DNA of 64,000 nucleotides from Treponema sp. UBA1793 (GTDB taxonomy: Bacteria; Spirochaetota; Spirochaetia; Treponematales; Treponemataceae), in NCBI GenBank assembly GCA_002314445.1, contig DCFX01000097.1, forward strand, positions 1 to 64,000. The letters are read 5' to 3'. The notes below the pieces were generated by a model. It did no database searches. It saw nothing but the letters and a program-made list of their open reading frames with translations, and was not told where the DNA came from. This document shows, in pieces, positions 44,164 through 52,612 of this stretch (its first letter is position 1; each line of letters begins with the position of its first letter). Both the position numbers and the translations under genes were made by a program.

Positions 44164-45699
44164 ATGGTTGATAATAAGTATGCATCAGTTTTTATTCGAG
44201 AAGCAGTTTCCTCCTGTTTGTTATGTGAAAAAGAACCCTGTTCTTCTGCATGTAAAAAAAATATTGACTGTGCAAAGATTATTAAATCCCTCCGTTTTGA
44301 CAATATATCCGGTGCACATGCACAGGCGGCAGATAATACTGCCTGTGCAGTGTGCACCTCTTTTGACTGCATGAAATCATGTACAAAGGCAAAAATAAAC
44401 GGCGCCGTTCCCATTCACGATATTATAGGCGTTATTAAGAACATGAACGGGGACGATTTATTATTAAAACACGGAACGGACGCCTTCCCTGATACTGTTT
44501 CACTCGCTGTCGATTTCTGCGGGGTCCGCTGCGAGAATCCTTTTTTCCTTTCGTCATCAGTTGTCGCCAGTGAATACGATATGATAGCAAAAGCGTTTGA
44601 CGCCGGATGGGCTGGAGCCGCCTTTAAGACAATAGGTGCATTCGTTCCGGAAGAAGTGTCACCTCGTTTCAGTACAATACGCAAAGAATCGAACACATTC
44701 ATCGGATTGAAAAATATTGAACAGATAAGCGATCATACGCTTGAAGAAAATCTTGCATGCATCCAAAGGCTTAAAAAAGAGTATCCGTCGAAAATAATAA
44801 TTGCAAGCATTATGGGAAGCTCTGTTGATGAATGGGAACTGCTCGCCCGGAAAGTGGAAAATGCCGGTGCCGATATCATTGAATGCAATTTTTCATGTCC
44901 TCATATGGCTACATCAGGTCTTGGAAGCGATGTGGGGCAGTCACCGGAACTTGTTGCAGAATATACGCGTGCGGTGAAAAAAAGCTCAAAACTTCCGGTT
45001 CTCGCAAAAATGACGCCGAATCTCGGGCATATTGAAATACCTGCGCTTGCAGCTGTGAAAGCAGGGGCGGACGGTATTGCCGCCATTAATACCATTAAAT
45101 CGATTATGAACGTAGACCTTGGTTCGTTCATTTCAAGCCCCGACGTTTCCGGTTTTACGAGTGTCGGCGGCTATTCAGGAAAAGCTGTAAAACCCATAGC
45201 ACTCAGATTTATAAACGATATAAAACAATGCAACGAATTAAGCGCAGTGCCTGTAAGCGGTATGGGCGGAATAGAAACATGGCAGGATGCTGCCGAATTT
45301 ATGTCGCTCGGATGCGCAACAATTCAGGTAACAACGGCTGTTATGCAGTACGGATACGGAATTATTTACGACATGATAGACGGCATGAAGCGCTATCTTG
45401 CGAAAAACAACTACACAAGCGTAACACAGATTATCGGCAAGGCTCTTCCGAAAATCGTTTCAGCGGATAAGCTTGACCGGCATACAACATGCTACCCGAA
45501 ATTTTCGCACAATATGTGCGTCGGTTGCGGCAGATGCGTTGTATCATGTTCGGACGGCGGTCATCAGGCGCTTTCTATAAGTAACACCGATGAGTCGTAT
45601 CCCGTGATGAATGCAGAAAAATGCGTTGGCTGTCATCTGTGCATACTTGTGTGTCCTGTCGGTGCTATTGCACCCGGTCCGCGCGCGAATCACAAATAG
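44164..45699 (+). CDS. pydA: Dihydropyrimidine dehydrogenase, PreA-like with extra N-terminal Fe-S region
   Basis: 511 residues after GGAGG. Residues about 100-410 are the FMN TIM barrel (IECNFSCPHMATSGLGSDVGQSPEL, GADGIAAINTIKSI, SGMGGIETWQDAAEFM), closely patterned on bacterial PreA. The C-terminus carries two 4Fe-4S motifs (CVGCGRCVVSC and CVGCHLCILVC). About 95 residues precede the barrel with two Cys clusters (CLLCEKEPCSSAC and CAVCTSFDCMKSC) that resemble domain I of PreT or animal DPYD. No PreT-type FAD/NAD(P)H subunit is encoded in this window, so the electron donor is uncertain. It reduces uracil or thymine. Confidence 0.92.
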   Translation: MVDNKYASVFIREAVSSCLLCEKEPCSSACKKNIDCAKIIKSLRFDNISGAHAQAADNTACAVCTSFDCMKSCTKAKINGAVPIHDIIGVIKNMNGDDLLLKHGTDAFPDTVSLAVDFCGVRCENPFFLSSSVVASEYDMIAKAFDAGWAGAAFKTIGAFVPEEVSPRFSTIRKESNTFIGLKNIEQISDHTLEENLACIQRLKKEYPSKIIIASIMGSSVDEWELLARKVENAGADIIECNFSCPHMATSGLGSDVGQSPELVAEYTRAVKKSSKLPVLAKMTPNLGHIEIPALAAVKAGADGIAAINTIKSIMNVDLGSFISSPDVSGFTSVGGYSGKAVKPIALRFINDIKQCNELSAVPVSGMGGIETWQDAAEFMSLGCATIQVTTAVMQYGYGIIYDMIDGMKRYLAKNNYTSVTQIIGKALPKIVSADKLDRHTTCYPKFSHNMCVGCGRCVVSCSDGGHQALSISNTDESYPVMNAEKCVGCHLCILVCPVGAIAPGPRANHK

Positions 45700-45762
45700 G
45701 AACAGATAAGAATGCCATCTTCTGATGACTGAATTAATAATTATTATTACCGGAGGCAAAGT

Positions 45763-46995
45763 ATGGTAACATGTAGTATGGAAAGGATGGAAGACAAAAT
45801 AAGGACATTCAGCCGGTTCGGCGACACAGGCCACGGCGGAATTACGCGCTTCTCTCTCTCACCGGAAGCGATTGCGGCTCGTAATGAGATAAAACAGCGC
45901 ATGGAATCAATCGGGCTTACGGTAAAAACAGACGACCTTGCGGATATGTACTGCACGCTTCCCGGCAGTGATCCGTCTGCCGGTGAAATCATGGCGGGCA
46001 GTCACTGCGATTCAGTCAGGCAGGGAGGAAATTATGACGGCATTTTAGGTGTCATGACGGCAATGGAAGCCGTGGAAACAATTGTTAAGGAAAAAATACC
46101 GCATAAACATCCGATAACGGTCGTTGTCTGGACGAATGAGGAAGGAGCCCGTTTTGAACCGGCAATGATGTGTTCCGGCATTATATGCAATAAATTTGAT
46201 AAAGCAAAAATGCTTGCATCCGAAGCAAAAGATAAACCGGGATATACTTTCGGGCAGGCGCTTGAAGAATCGGGATTTAAAGGCTCGGAATCAAACCGCA
46301 TTGATCCGAAGAAGACAACCGGCCTTATTGAACTTCATATTGAGCAGGGACCTATCCTTGAGAACGCAAAAAAAGATATCGGCGTTGTAGAAGGTGTGTG
46401 CGGCATGATTAATTATGAATTTACGTTCAAGGGACAGGCAGATCATGCAGGAACGTTCCCGATGAAACTCCGCAAAGACGCCCTGTTTTCCGCGGCGAAA
46501 GCACTGCTTTATCTGCATACGGAATTTGACAAACTTGATTCCAAACTTGTATACACGACCGGAAAAATCAGCTGCCATCCGAACATTCATACGATCATCC
46601 CTGATGAAGTAAAGTTTACCCTTGATGCCCGTCACCAGGATCCTGAAGTTATTAAGCAGTGCCTCGACATTATTAAAAAAATTCCGAAAGAAATTGAACG
46701 CTGCTCTGTAAGTTATGAAGAAGCATGGACCCGTAAAACGGTAAAATATTATCCGGACTATATTGATGACGTCGAAAAAGCAGCGAAAGAACTTGGATAC
46801 GGTTATATGCGCATGTATTCCGGCCCCGGGCACGACGCGCAGTATATGTGCGAAATAGTTCCCACGACGATGATTTTCGTTCCAAGCATCGGCGGACACA
46901 GCCATTGTGAACTTGAGTTTACGCCGATTGAGAACTGCTGGAAGGGAGCAAACGTTCTGCTTCATACAATTCTGGAAATCGACAAAACTAAATGA
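45763..46995 (+). CDS. pydC: M20-type amidase, probable N-carbamoyl-beta-alanine amidohydrolase
   Basis: 410 residues after CCGGAGG. It belongs to the hydantoinase/carbamoylase family: GSHCDSVRQGGNYDG with His/Asp ligands, TNEEGARFEPAMM, ELHIEQGPILE, DHAGTFPMKLRKDA and a terminal GGHSHCELEFTP. In the gene context it should release CO2, ammonia and beta-alanine from ureidopropionate. Allantoate amidohydrolases share this fold, but the dihydropyrimidinase neighbour favours the pyrimidine role. Confidence 0.9.
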   Translation: MVTCSMERMEDKIRTFSRFGDTGHGGITRFSLSPEAIAARNEIKQRMESIGLTVKTDDLADMYCTLPGSDPSAGEIMAGSHCDSVRQGGNYDGILGVMTAMEAVETIVKEKIPHKHPITVVVWTNEEGARFEPAMMCSGIICNKFDKAKMLASEAKDKPGYTFGQALEESGFKGSESNRIDPKKTTGLIELHIEQGPILENAKKDIGVVEGVCGMINYEFTFKGQADHAGTFPMKLRKDALFSAAKALLYLHTEFDKLDSKLVYTTGKISCHPNIHTIIPDEVKFTLDARHQDPEVIKQCLDIIKKIPKEIERCSVSYEEAWTRKTVKYYPDYIDDVEKAAKELGYGYMRMYSGPGHDAQYMCEIVPTTMIFVPSIGGHSHCELEFTPIENCWKGANVLLHTILEIDKTK

Positions 46996-47017
46996 ACCGA
47001 TTGCAATCGCTTTAGAG

Positions 47018-47054
47018 AGCAACATACCTCGCTCCGTTTGTGAGGTATGTTGCT
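47018..47054. terminator. Hairpin between convergent pydC and pucR-like genes
   Basis: AGCAACATACCTC/GAGGTATGTTGCT perfect 13-base stem, 11-base loop. The following sequence has only GATGATTTTAG, so it is a possible rather than certain terminator. Confidence 0.5.
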
Positions 47055-47080
47055 GATGATTTTAGCGTGGTTGCAGGTAC

Positions 47081-48271
47081 CTACAATTTCTTGTCCAGAA
47101 ATTTTTTTATGTATAGTGCTGTTTGAATTAAACTCCGGGTGTCGCCGTCGGAAAGATCCGTTCCCAACGTTTCTTCAATTTTATGAATCCGGTAAACGAC
47201 CGTGTTCCGGTGGCTTGCGTTTTCATCCGAAATCTTCTGGATGTTTCCTCCGTATTTTAAATAGAGTTCCAGCGTTTTCAGGTAGTCGGCACGTTTGTCT
47301 TCTGCAAACATATTCAGTTTTCCCAGAGTATTTTCGTACATTTGTTCCAGAACCTTTCTGTTTTTTACTTCAACTAAAATCTTAAAAAACCCCAGCGAAT
47401 CGTATCTGCCAACCGAATTAACTGAATCAGTCAGTTCCATTGCATACAGTGCATGATTGTACATATCCGGCAGCTCTTTCTGATTTTTGCAGCTGTCAGA
47501 AAGAGACGTTTTTTTCCCGTAAAAATATTTATCATTTGCGGCAATCCGGGCTATTTCATACGCTGATTTTTCAAAATTTTCTTTTAAAACGTAAATTACT
47601 TTCTGGTTGTGTACGAAACCTGCATAACTGTTTACCGGCAGACCCAGTTTCGGATTAAAGGAGAAATTGACATAGCGTTTTATCTGCTCAATGTCGTTAT
47701 TAAAGCGTTTCATTTCAATTTCCAGCAGAACAACGGCAAACTCTTCTGCATTATGGAATGGAGTGTTCAAAATCTGATTCGGGTCAAGGTTTTCCGGAGT
47801 AAAAATTGCGGTATAGAAGAAATTTTCAACTGAAAAAGCGTTCTGCCGGTCTGTTGCCAGCATATTGCCGACTTCCTGCATAACATCGATCGTATGTATT
47901 TCCCACGGCATGATAAAAAGCGGAAAGGAAAGTTCGTCGCATAAATCGATGATTTTTGAAGGAACATCATTGATATATTTTCCCGTGTTGATTATCAGCC
48001 CCGATGCGTTATGCGTTTGAAAATTGTCGATATAGGTTTTTAAGAACTGCGTGAGATTTTCCGATTCATCGCCTTTGTTGTCCTGCTGCCGTTCAAAATT
48101 AACGCCAAGCGTAATGGCAAGTTCCCCTCCTCTGATATATTCTATCGTTGAAGGGTCTTCTGTGTAGTAAATCCAGCTTATTACTCTGATTAAACCTTTT
48201 TTTCCGGCAATGAGCGTGAGTTTGTATTTGTTTTTAATGATGTTGTAAACGGATTCTACTGAAAGAGACAT
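47081..48271 (-). CDS. PucR-family transcriptional regulator
   Basis: 396 residues. The N-terminal PucR domain (residues 1-120: TLIAGKKGLIRVISWIYYTEDPSTIEYIRGGELAITLG) is followed by a GGDEF-like/CdaR middle part and a C-terminal HTH of the PucR type (LELYLKYGGNIQKISDENASHRNTVVYRIHKIEETLG). Such proteins activate purine, pyrimidine or amino-acid catabolic genes in response to substrate. It is transcribed divergently from the aminotransferase and convergently with pydC, so it most probably controls this locus. Confidence 0.93.
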   Translation of the reverse strand: MSLSVESVYNIIKNKYKLTLIAGKKGLIRVISWIYYTEDPSTIEYIRGGELAITLGVNFERQQDNKGDESENLTQFLKTYIDNFQTHNASGLIINTGKYINDVPSKIIDLCDELSFPLFIMPWEIHTIDVMQEVGNMLATDRQNAFSVENFFYTAIFTPENLDPNQILNTPFHNAEEFAVVLLEIEMKRFNNDIEQIKRYVNFSFNPKLGLPVNSYAGFVHNQKVIYVLKENFEKSAYEIARIAANDKYFYGKKTSLSDSCKNQKELPDMYNHALYAMELTDSVNSVGRYDSLGFFKILVEVKNRKVLEQMYENTLGKLNMFAEDKRADYLKTLELYLKYGGNIQKISDENASHRNTVVYRIHKIEETLGTDLSDGDTRSLIQTALYIKKFLDKKL

Positions 48272-48442
48272 TTTAACCTCTCTATTTTGGTCATTTTATA
48301 CAAACAATTCTATAAATATTTGGTGAAAATAACAATGTACATGGTGACCGATTGCTGTAAACTTTCCGCAGTATACATGATTGATGGAAACGTATCTGCA
48401 AAAGGAACGGGCTCAATCATCAATACGGAGGCAAAGTACAAT

Positions 48443-49768
48443 ATGACACCAAAAGAAATAGCTGAAGTGCAGACATCAAATGTTCTGCTCGGATGGAGCA
48501 AACAGAGCGGACTTAATCCGACTGTCGTTGACCATGCAGAAGGAATTTACATTTACGACACGGAAGGCAAGCGCTATGCGGATATGTCTTCCGAACAGGT
48601 TAACGTTAATGCCGGATATGCAAATAAAGAAATGGCGGAAGCGATAAAAGCCCAGCTTGACAAGTTTGCGTACGTTCAGGGTTCATGGGGCGTTGAAGTA
48701 CGGGCACAGCTTGCAAAATCGATTATCGACCGTCTTCCGGACTGCTTCGGAAAAATTTTTTTCACGAACGGTGGTGCGGATGCCAATGAAAATGCAATCA
48801 AAATGGCCAGAATGTATACCGGCCGGTTTAAAGTAATGAGCCAGTACCGATCGTATCACGGTTCAACGTTCGGTGCCGGAAATCTGACGGGCGAACCGCG
48901 GCATTTTGCCCTGGAACCGGCAATTCCCGGATTCATCCATTTCTGCGGTCCGTATTCGTATCAGGAAAAAATCAAGTTTGCTTCAGAAGATGAAGAATGC
49001 GAATACTACGTTGGAAAGCTCCGCGAACAGGTAATTTTTGAAGGCGGCGACAGAATTGCCGCAATCATTCTTGAAACAGTCATAGGTTCAAATGGAATCA
49101 TCATTTATCCGAAAAATTATCTCAAAGGCGTCCGCAAAATCTGTGACGAATTCGGCATTATGATGATTTGCGATGAAGTCATGTCCGGCTGGTACCGGAC
49201 GGGAAAAATGTTCGCCTACATGAACTTCGACGTAACGCCGGATATCATTTCCTTTGCAAAAGGCGTAAACTCAGGCTATATTCCGCTCGGCGGCTGTATT
49301 GTTAAGAACGAAATTGCGCATTTCTTTGATGATAAATTCTTAAGCTGCGGTTTAACCTATTCCGGGCATCCGCTTGCCTGCGCGGCCGGCGTGGGCTGTC
49401 AGGAGTTCTACCTTAAGAACGACATTGAAGGGCATGTTCAGAAAGTCGGAAAACACCTTGGAAAGCTCCTGGAAGATTTGAAGGCAAAGCATCCGTCTGT
49501 CGGCGACGTCCGATACATCGGATTGTTCAGCGGTGTTGAACTTGTAAAAGACCGCAAAACGCGCGAACCGCTTGTCCCGTGGGGACAGGATCCGAAAGGA
49601 ATCATGGGCACCGTCGTAAAAGAGCTCAAGAGCCGCGGATTCTTTACTTATTCGCACGAAAATGTCATCATTGTAGCACCGCCGCTTATCATTACTGAAG
49701 CGCAGCTTGACGAAGAACTTGCAAAACTTGATGAAGTTCTCTCGATCGTAGATAAGAAATACATCTAG
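48443..49768 (+). CDS. pydD: Class III aminotransferase, probable beta-alanine aminotransferase
   Basis: 441 residues; an ACGGAGG site 11 bases upstream favours this ATG over an earlier open frame. PLP motifs include FFTNGGADANENAIKMAR, YRSYHGSTFGAGNLTG, MMICDEVMSGWYRTGKMFA and the Schiff-base lysine K273 in ISFAKGVNSGYIPLGG. Class III enzymes act on omega-amino acids; beside a uracil-to-beta-alanine pathway it probably converts beta-alanine to malonate semialdehyde, as PydD does in bacterial extended pathways. Confidence 0.88.
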   Translation: MTPKEIAEVQTSNVLLGWSKQSGLNPTVVDHAEGIYIYDTEGKRYADMSSEQVNVNAGYANKEMAEAIKAQLDKFAYVQGSWGVEVRAQLAKSIIDRLPDCFGKIFFTNGGADANENAIKMARMYTGRFKVMSQYRSYHGSTFGAGNLTGEPRHFALEPAIPGFIHFCGPYSYQEKIKFASEDEECEYYVGKLREQVIFEGGDRIAAIILETVIGSNGIIIYPKNYLKGVRKICDEFGIMMICDEVMSGWYRTGKMFAYMNFDVTPDIISFAKGVNSGYIPLGGCIVKNEIAHFFDDKFLSCGLTYSGHPLACAAGVGCQEFYLKNDIEGHVQKVGKHLGKLLEDLKAKHPSVGDVRYIGLFSGVELVKDRKTREPLVPWGQDPKGIMGTVVKELKSRGFFTYSHENVIIVAPPLIITEAQLDEELAKLDEVLSIVDKKYI

Positions 49769-49774
49769 GGCGTT

Positions 49775-49811
49775 CGGGCCGTCCCGTAAGTTTTACTTAC
49801 GGGACGGCCCG
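49775..49811. repeat. Palindromic element, copy B
   Basis: A perfect 16-base stem, CGGGCCGTCCCGTAAG/CTTACGGGACGGCCCG, with a five-base loop, seven bases after the aminotransferase stop. It shares the 14-mer GGCCGTCCCGTAAG with copy A at 32524. It has no T tract, so it is more likely an RNA-stabilising or mobile palindrome than a terminator. Confidence 0.65.
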
Positions 49812-49861
49812 TCGTGCGTTACGCAATTCCGCTGCCGCCAGGGCTTTAATAAGGAGATTTT

Positions 49862-51016
49862 ATGTTTAATTTTACTACTGCACCGCGTACCATTGTCGGG
49901 GAAGGCGCGCTTGAACAGGCCGCTCCGTATCTTAAGGCATTTGGAAAAAAAGCACTGATTGTAACGGGAAAAGTCATCACAAAAACAGGACTTGCAGGTC
50001 AGGTTCAGAGCGTGCTTAAAGGTCTTGGTATAGATTCCGTTCTCTATAACGATTTACCGGGCGAACCGGATGACCTGATGATTTATGCCGGTGTCAAAGT
50101 TTTTAAGGACGAAAAATGTGATTTTATCATCGGTCTGGGAGGCGGTACGCCTCTTGATACGGCAAAAGCCGTTGCAGCCATGGCTGTCCTTCCCGGAAAA
50201 TTAATCGATTATTTCGGAAAAACAATAGAAGGTGATTTTGCACCGCTTGTTCTTATTCCGACAACGGCGGGAACAGGTTCTGAAGTTACAAAATATTTTG
50301 TGTATACCGACACTCCGACAAACTCAAAGCTCCTGTTGAAAGGTGATGCCCTTCTGCCGAAAATCGCAGTAATCGACTACACCTATACAATCAGTGCCCC
50401 AGCCTCAATCACGGTAAACACCGGAATGGATGCGCTGGCTCATGCGGTAGAAAGCTATACGTGCCGCAAAGCAAATCCGGTAACTGATATGTTCTGCCTT
50501 GATGCCGTTAAACGGATTTTCAAATACCTTCCGGTTGCCGCAAAAGACGGAACAAACAGAGAAGCCCGCGAAAATATGTCGCTTGCAGCGTATGAAGCGG
50601 GCGTTGCAATCAACACGTCCCCGACAACGATCGTGCACGGCATGAGCCGTCCGATCGGTGCAGTATTCCATGTCCCGCACGGAATCTCAAACGCAATGCT
50701 CATCGTTGAGTGTCTGCGGGCTGTACTCGAAGGCTGCTACGAACGCTTTGCGCGTCTCGGTATTGAAATTGGTGCAGCAAGTGTGAGCGATGATCCGAAA
50801 ACCGGTGCAGAAAAATTCCTTGGCGCGCTTGAGGATTTTACAAAGGAATTGAGCGTTCCGACTTTGCGTGAATACGGCATTGATCTTGAAAAATTTGCTG
50901 CTATGGAAGATAAAATGGCAGGTGATTCCCTTGCGTCAGGAAGTCCTGCAAACTGCTGGAAGATTCTGACAAAGGAAGAAGAAATCAGGATTTATGATAT
51001 TTTGAGAAACAGGTAA
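49862..51016 (+). CDS. pydE: Iron-containing alcohol dehydrogenase, probable malonate semialdehyde reductase
   Basis: 384 residues after AAGGAG. The group III ADH motifs are GLGGGTPLDTAKAVAAM for NAD(P), PTTAGTGSEVTKYFVYTD, GMDALAHAVESY and IVHGMSRPIGAVFHVPHGISNAM, which supply the Fe-binding Asp and His residues. It follows the aminotransferase by 93 bases. It probably reduces malonate semialdehyde to 3-hydroxypropionate, like the PydE-type enzymes of extended pyrimidine pathways; other short-chain alcohol roles are possible. Confidence 0.85.
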   Translation: MFNFTTAPRTIVGEGALEQAAPYLKAFGKKALIVTGKVITKTGLAGQVQSVLKGLGIDSVLYNDLPGEPDDLMIYAGVKVFKDEKCDFIIGLGGGTPLDTAKAVAAMAVLPGKLIDYFGKTIEGDFAPLVLIPTTAGTGSEVTKYFVYTDTPTNSKLLLKGDALLPKIAVIDYTYTISAPASITVNTGMDALAHAVESYTCRKANPVTDMFCLDAVKRIFKYLPVAAKDGTNREARENMSLAAYEAGVAINTSPTTIVHGMSRPIGAVFHVPHGISNAMLIVECLRAVLEGCYERFARLGIEIGAASVSDDPKTGAEKFLGALEDFTKELSVPTLREYGIDLEKFAAMEDKMAGDSLASGSPANCWKILTKEEEIRIYDILRNR

Positions 51017-51039
51017 ATTCCCGGCAGGAAGAATACAGC

Positions 51040-51090
51040 GTGCAGCATGACAGTGTATGTAAAACCTGTTGTGCTGCACGATTTTTAATT
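51040..51090 (+). terminator. Terminator of the pyrimidine locus
   Basis: CGTGCAGCA/TGTGCTGCACG stem extended by ACAG/CTGT, followed by ATTTTTAATTTTTT. It ends the forward transcript and lies against the stop of the convergent exopolysaccharide export gene. Confidence 0.75.
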
Positions 51091-52608
51091 TTTTATCAGA
51101 TTTGCGATTGTCAGAACAGTTGTCGCTATGGAAAGCATTGTCGTCGCAAGCGGTGCGTATTTCGTAACATAATATGTAATAGAGTTTGTCGCTACTGTTA
51201 TGGTCGTTTCCGGTGTAATCGGATCGTTCTTACTCATTTTGTTGCCGTGTAAATCTTTTATGGTAACTGTTTCATTAAAGTTTTTATCGGTAAGGATTCC
51301 GCCGGCAAGACCGATATAATAATCCCATGAACGTCCCGGAATGTACGGATAACGGCCGGGCGTATTGACAGCACCTGCTACCGAAACGAACGACTGTTTG
51401 AAAGGAATCATGAGTGTGTCGTACTGTTGTACGGTTTCTTCGCTGTAATAAGAGGCATCATACAGTATTTTGTTTACGTCGAGCGGAATTTCTTTTCCCT
51501 GCCTGATGATATATGCGTTTTCAATATCTGAAACAGCAGAAAACATACTGCTGTTTCTGCGGACTAAAAATGCATAATTCTCCCCGGACTGGAAAGAGAT
51601 TGCAACATGTGCCGAACTTTCCGGCGTCGTGCTTTCTGTGAAATCTTTTTTGACTGTATTTAAATATAGAGCACCCTCCATAAACATGACGGGTTTAAGC
51701 TCTGTATAACTTGCAATATATACCGAATCATAGCAGACAAGGGGATAATTATCGTCGATGGAATTCTGGTTAAGATAGATTTTTTTTCCGGGCCGTTCCA
51801 CCTGATCAAGAACACGGGTTAATTCAATACGGCTTGGATCTGCAAGCTCTGCAAGACCGTTGCCGTAATAGTTGACAAGATCTTTCAGATTTTCGCCCTC
51901 CAGCAGTTCATACATTCCCGGGCGTTCAACAGCACCTTTGAGTGTTACTTTGCGCGACATACGATTGATTGTGATTGTGTCATCCGGCCGTACGTACGGA
52001 TTCTGGGAAAGATCGCCGAAGCGTTCCGCTTTGAACAAGTCATATGTATTTTTTGCACCAGAGGCAGATGTGACTGTTACATTCCTCATTGATGAATATG
52101 AAGTCGTTGTGCCTGCGATTACGGAAGAAAGCCGCGTGAGGGCCCATGCCTGTTTTATTTCTGTCTGATGAACTTCGCCATTTATTGTTACTTTGAAAAC
52201 TGCTGGCGTTGTAAGTATGAATTGAACGCCGCTGAGATGATAATTTTCAGTAATAATTTGTTCTACAAACCGTTTGAGCTGCAGAAAAGTTTTACCGGCA
52301 GCATCAATAACAGTAAGATTCGCGACACGAATCTTGTAAGAAGTATCGACCGAAATAGCATAAGTAACAGGTGTGTTATTTACAGCGAACGCAAGCGTAT
52401 AAAGATCACCGGCTGTAACGGGATAATCCAGAGAAGACATAGCCATTTGTGCATCAGGAATAAGAGCGGTTGAACCTGATGCAGAGTCAGCGACGACTGT
52501 TGCTAAGTCGTTTTGTGATTTTGCAGCTACACCCGTTATATCCTGTGCAGGCAGCATTGATACAGAAAGAATCATAATACTTAAAACAAAACAGATAAAC
52601 TTTTTCAT
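51085..52608 (-). CDS. SLBB-domain polysaccharide export protein (Wza-like)
   Basis: 507 residues with a signal peptide (MKKFICFVLSIMILSVSMLPAQ, no lipobox Cys). An N-terminal export domain (VTAGDLYTLAFAVNNTPVTYAISVDTS) is followed by at least two SLBB-type units: VTLKGAVERPGMYELLEGENLKDLVNYYGN and VSVAGAVNTPGRYPYIPGRSWDYYIGLAGG. The C-terminus has a hydrophobic segment (LATTMLSIATTVLTIANLI). It would form part of an outer-membrane/periplasmic polysaccharide channel with the Wzz-like protein encoded just upstream. Confidence 0.87.
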   Translation of the reverse strand: MKKFICFVLSIMILSVSMLPAQDITGVAAKSQNDLATVVADSASGSTALIPDAQMAMSSLDYPVTAGDLYTLAFAVNNTPVTYAISVDTSYKIRVANLTVIDAAGKTFLQLKRFVEQIITENYHLSGVQFILTTPAVFKVTINGEVHQTEIKQAWALTRLSSVIAGTTTSYSSMRNVTVTSASGAKNTYDLFKAERFGDLSQNPYVRPDDTITINRMSRKVTLKGAVERPGMYELLEGENLKDLVNYYGNGLAELADPSRIELTRVLDQVERPGKKIYLNQNSIDDNYPLVCYDSVYIASYTELKPVMFMEGALYLNTVKKDFTESTTPESSAHVAISFQSGENYAFLVRRNSSMFSAVSDIENAYIIRQGKEIPLDVNKILYDASYYSEETVQQYDTLMIPFKQSFVSVAGAVNTPGRYPYIPGRSWDYYIGLAGGILTDKNFNETVTIKDLHGNKMSKNDPITPETTITVATNSITYYVTKYAPLATTMLSIATTVLTIANLIKN

Positions 52609-52612
52609 AAGA

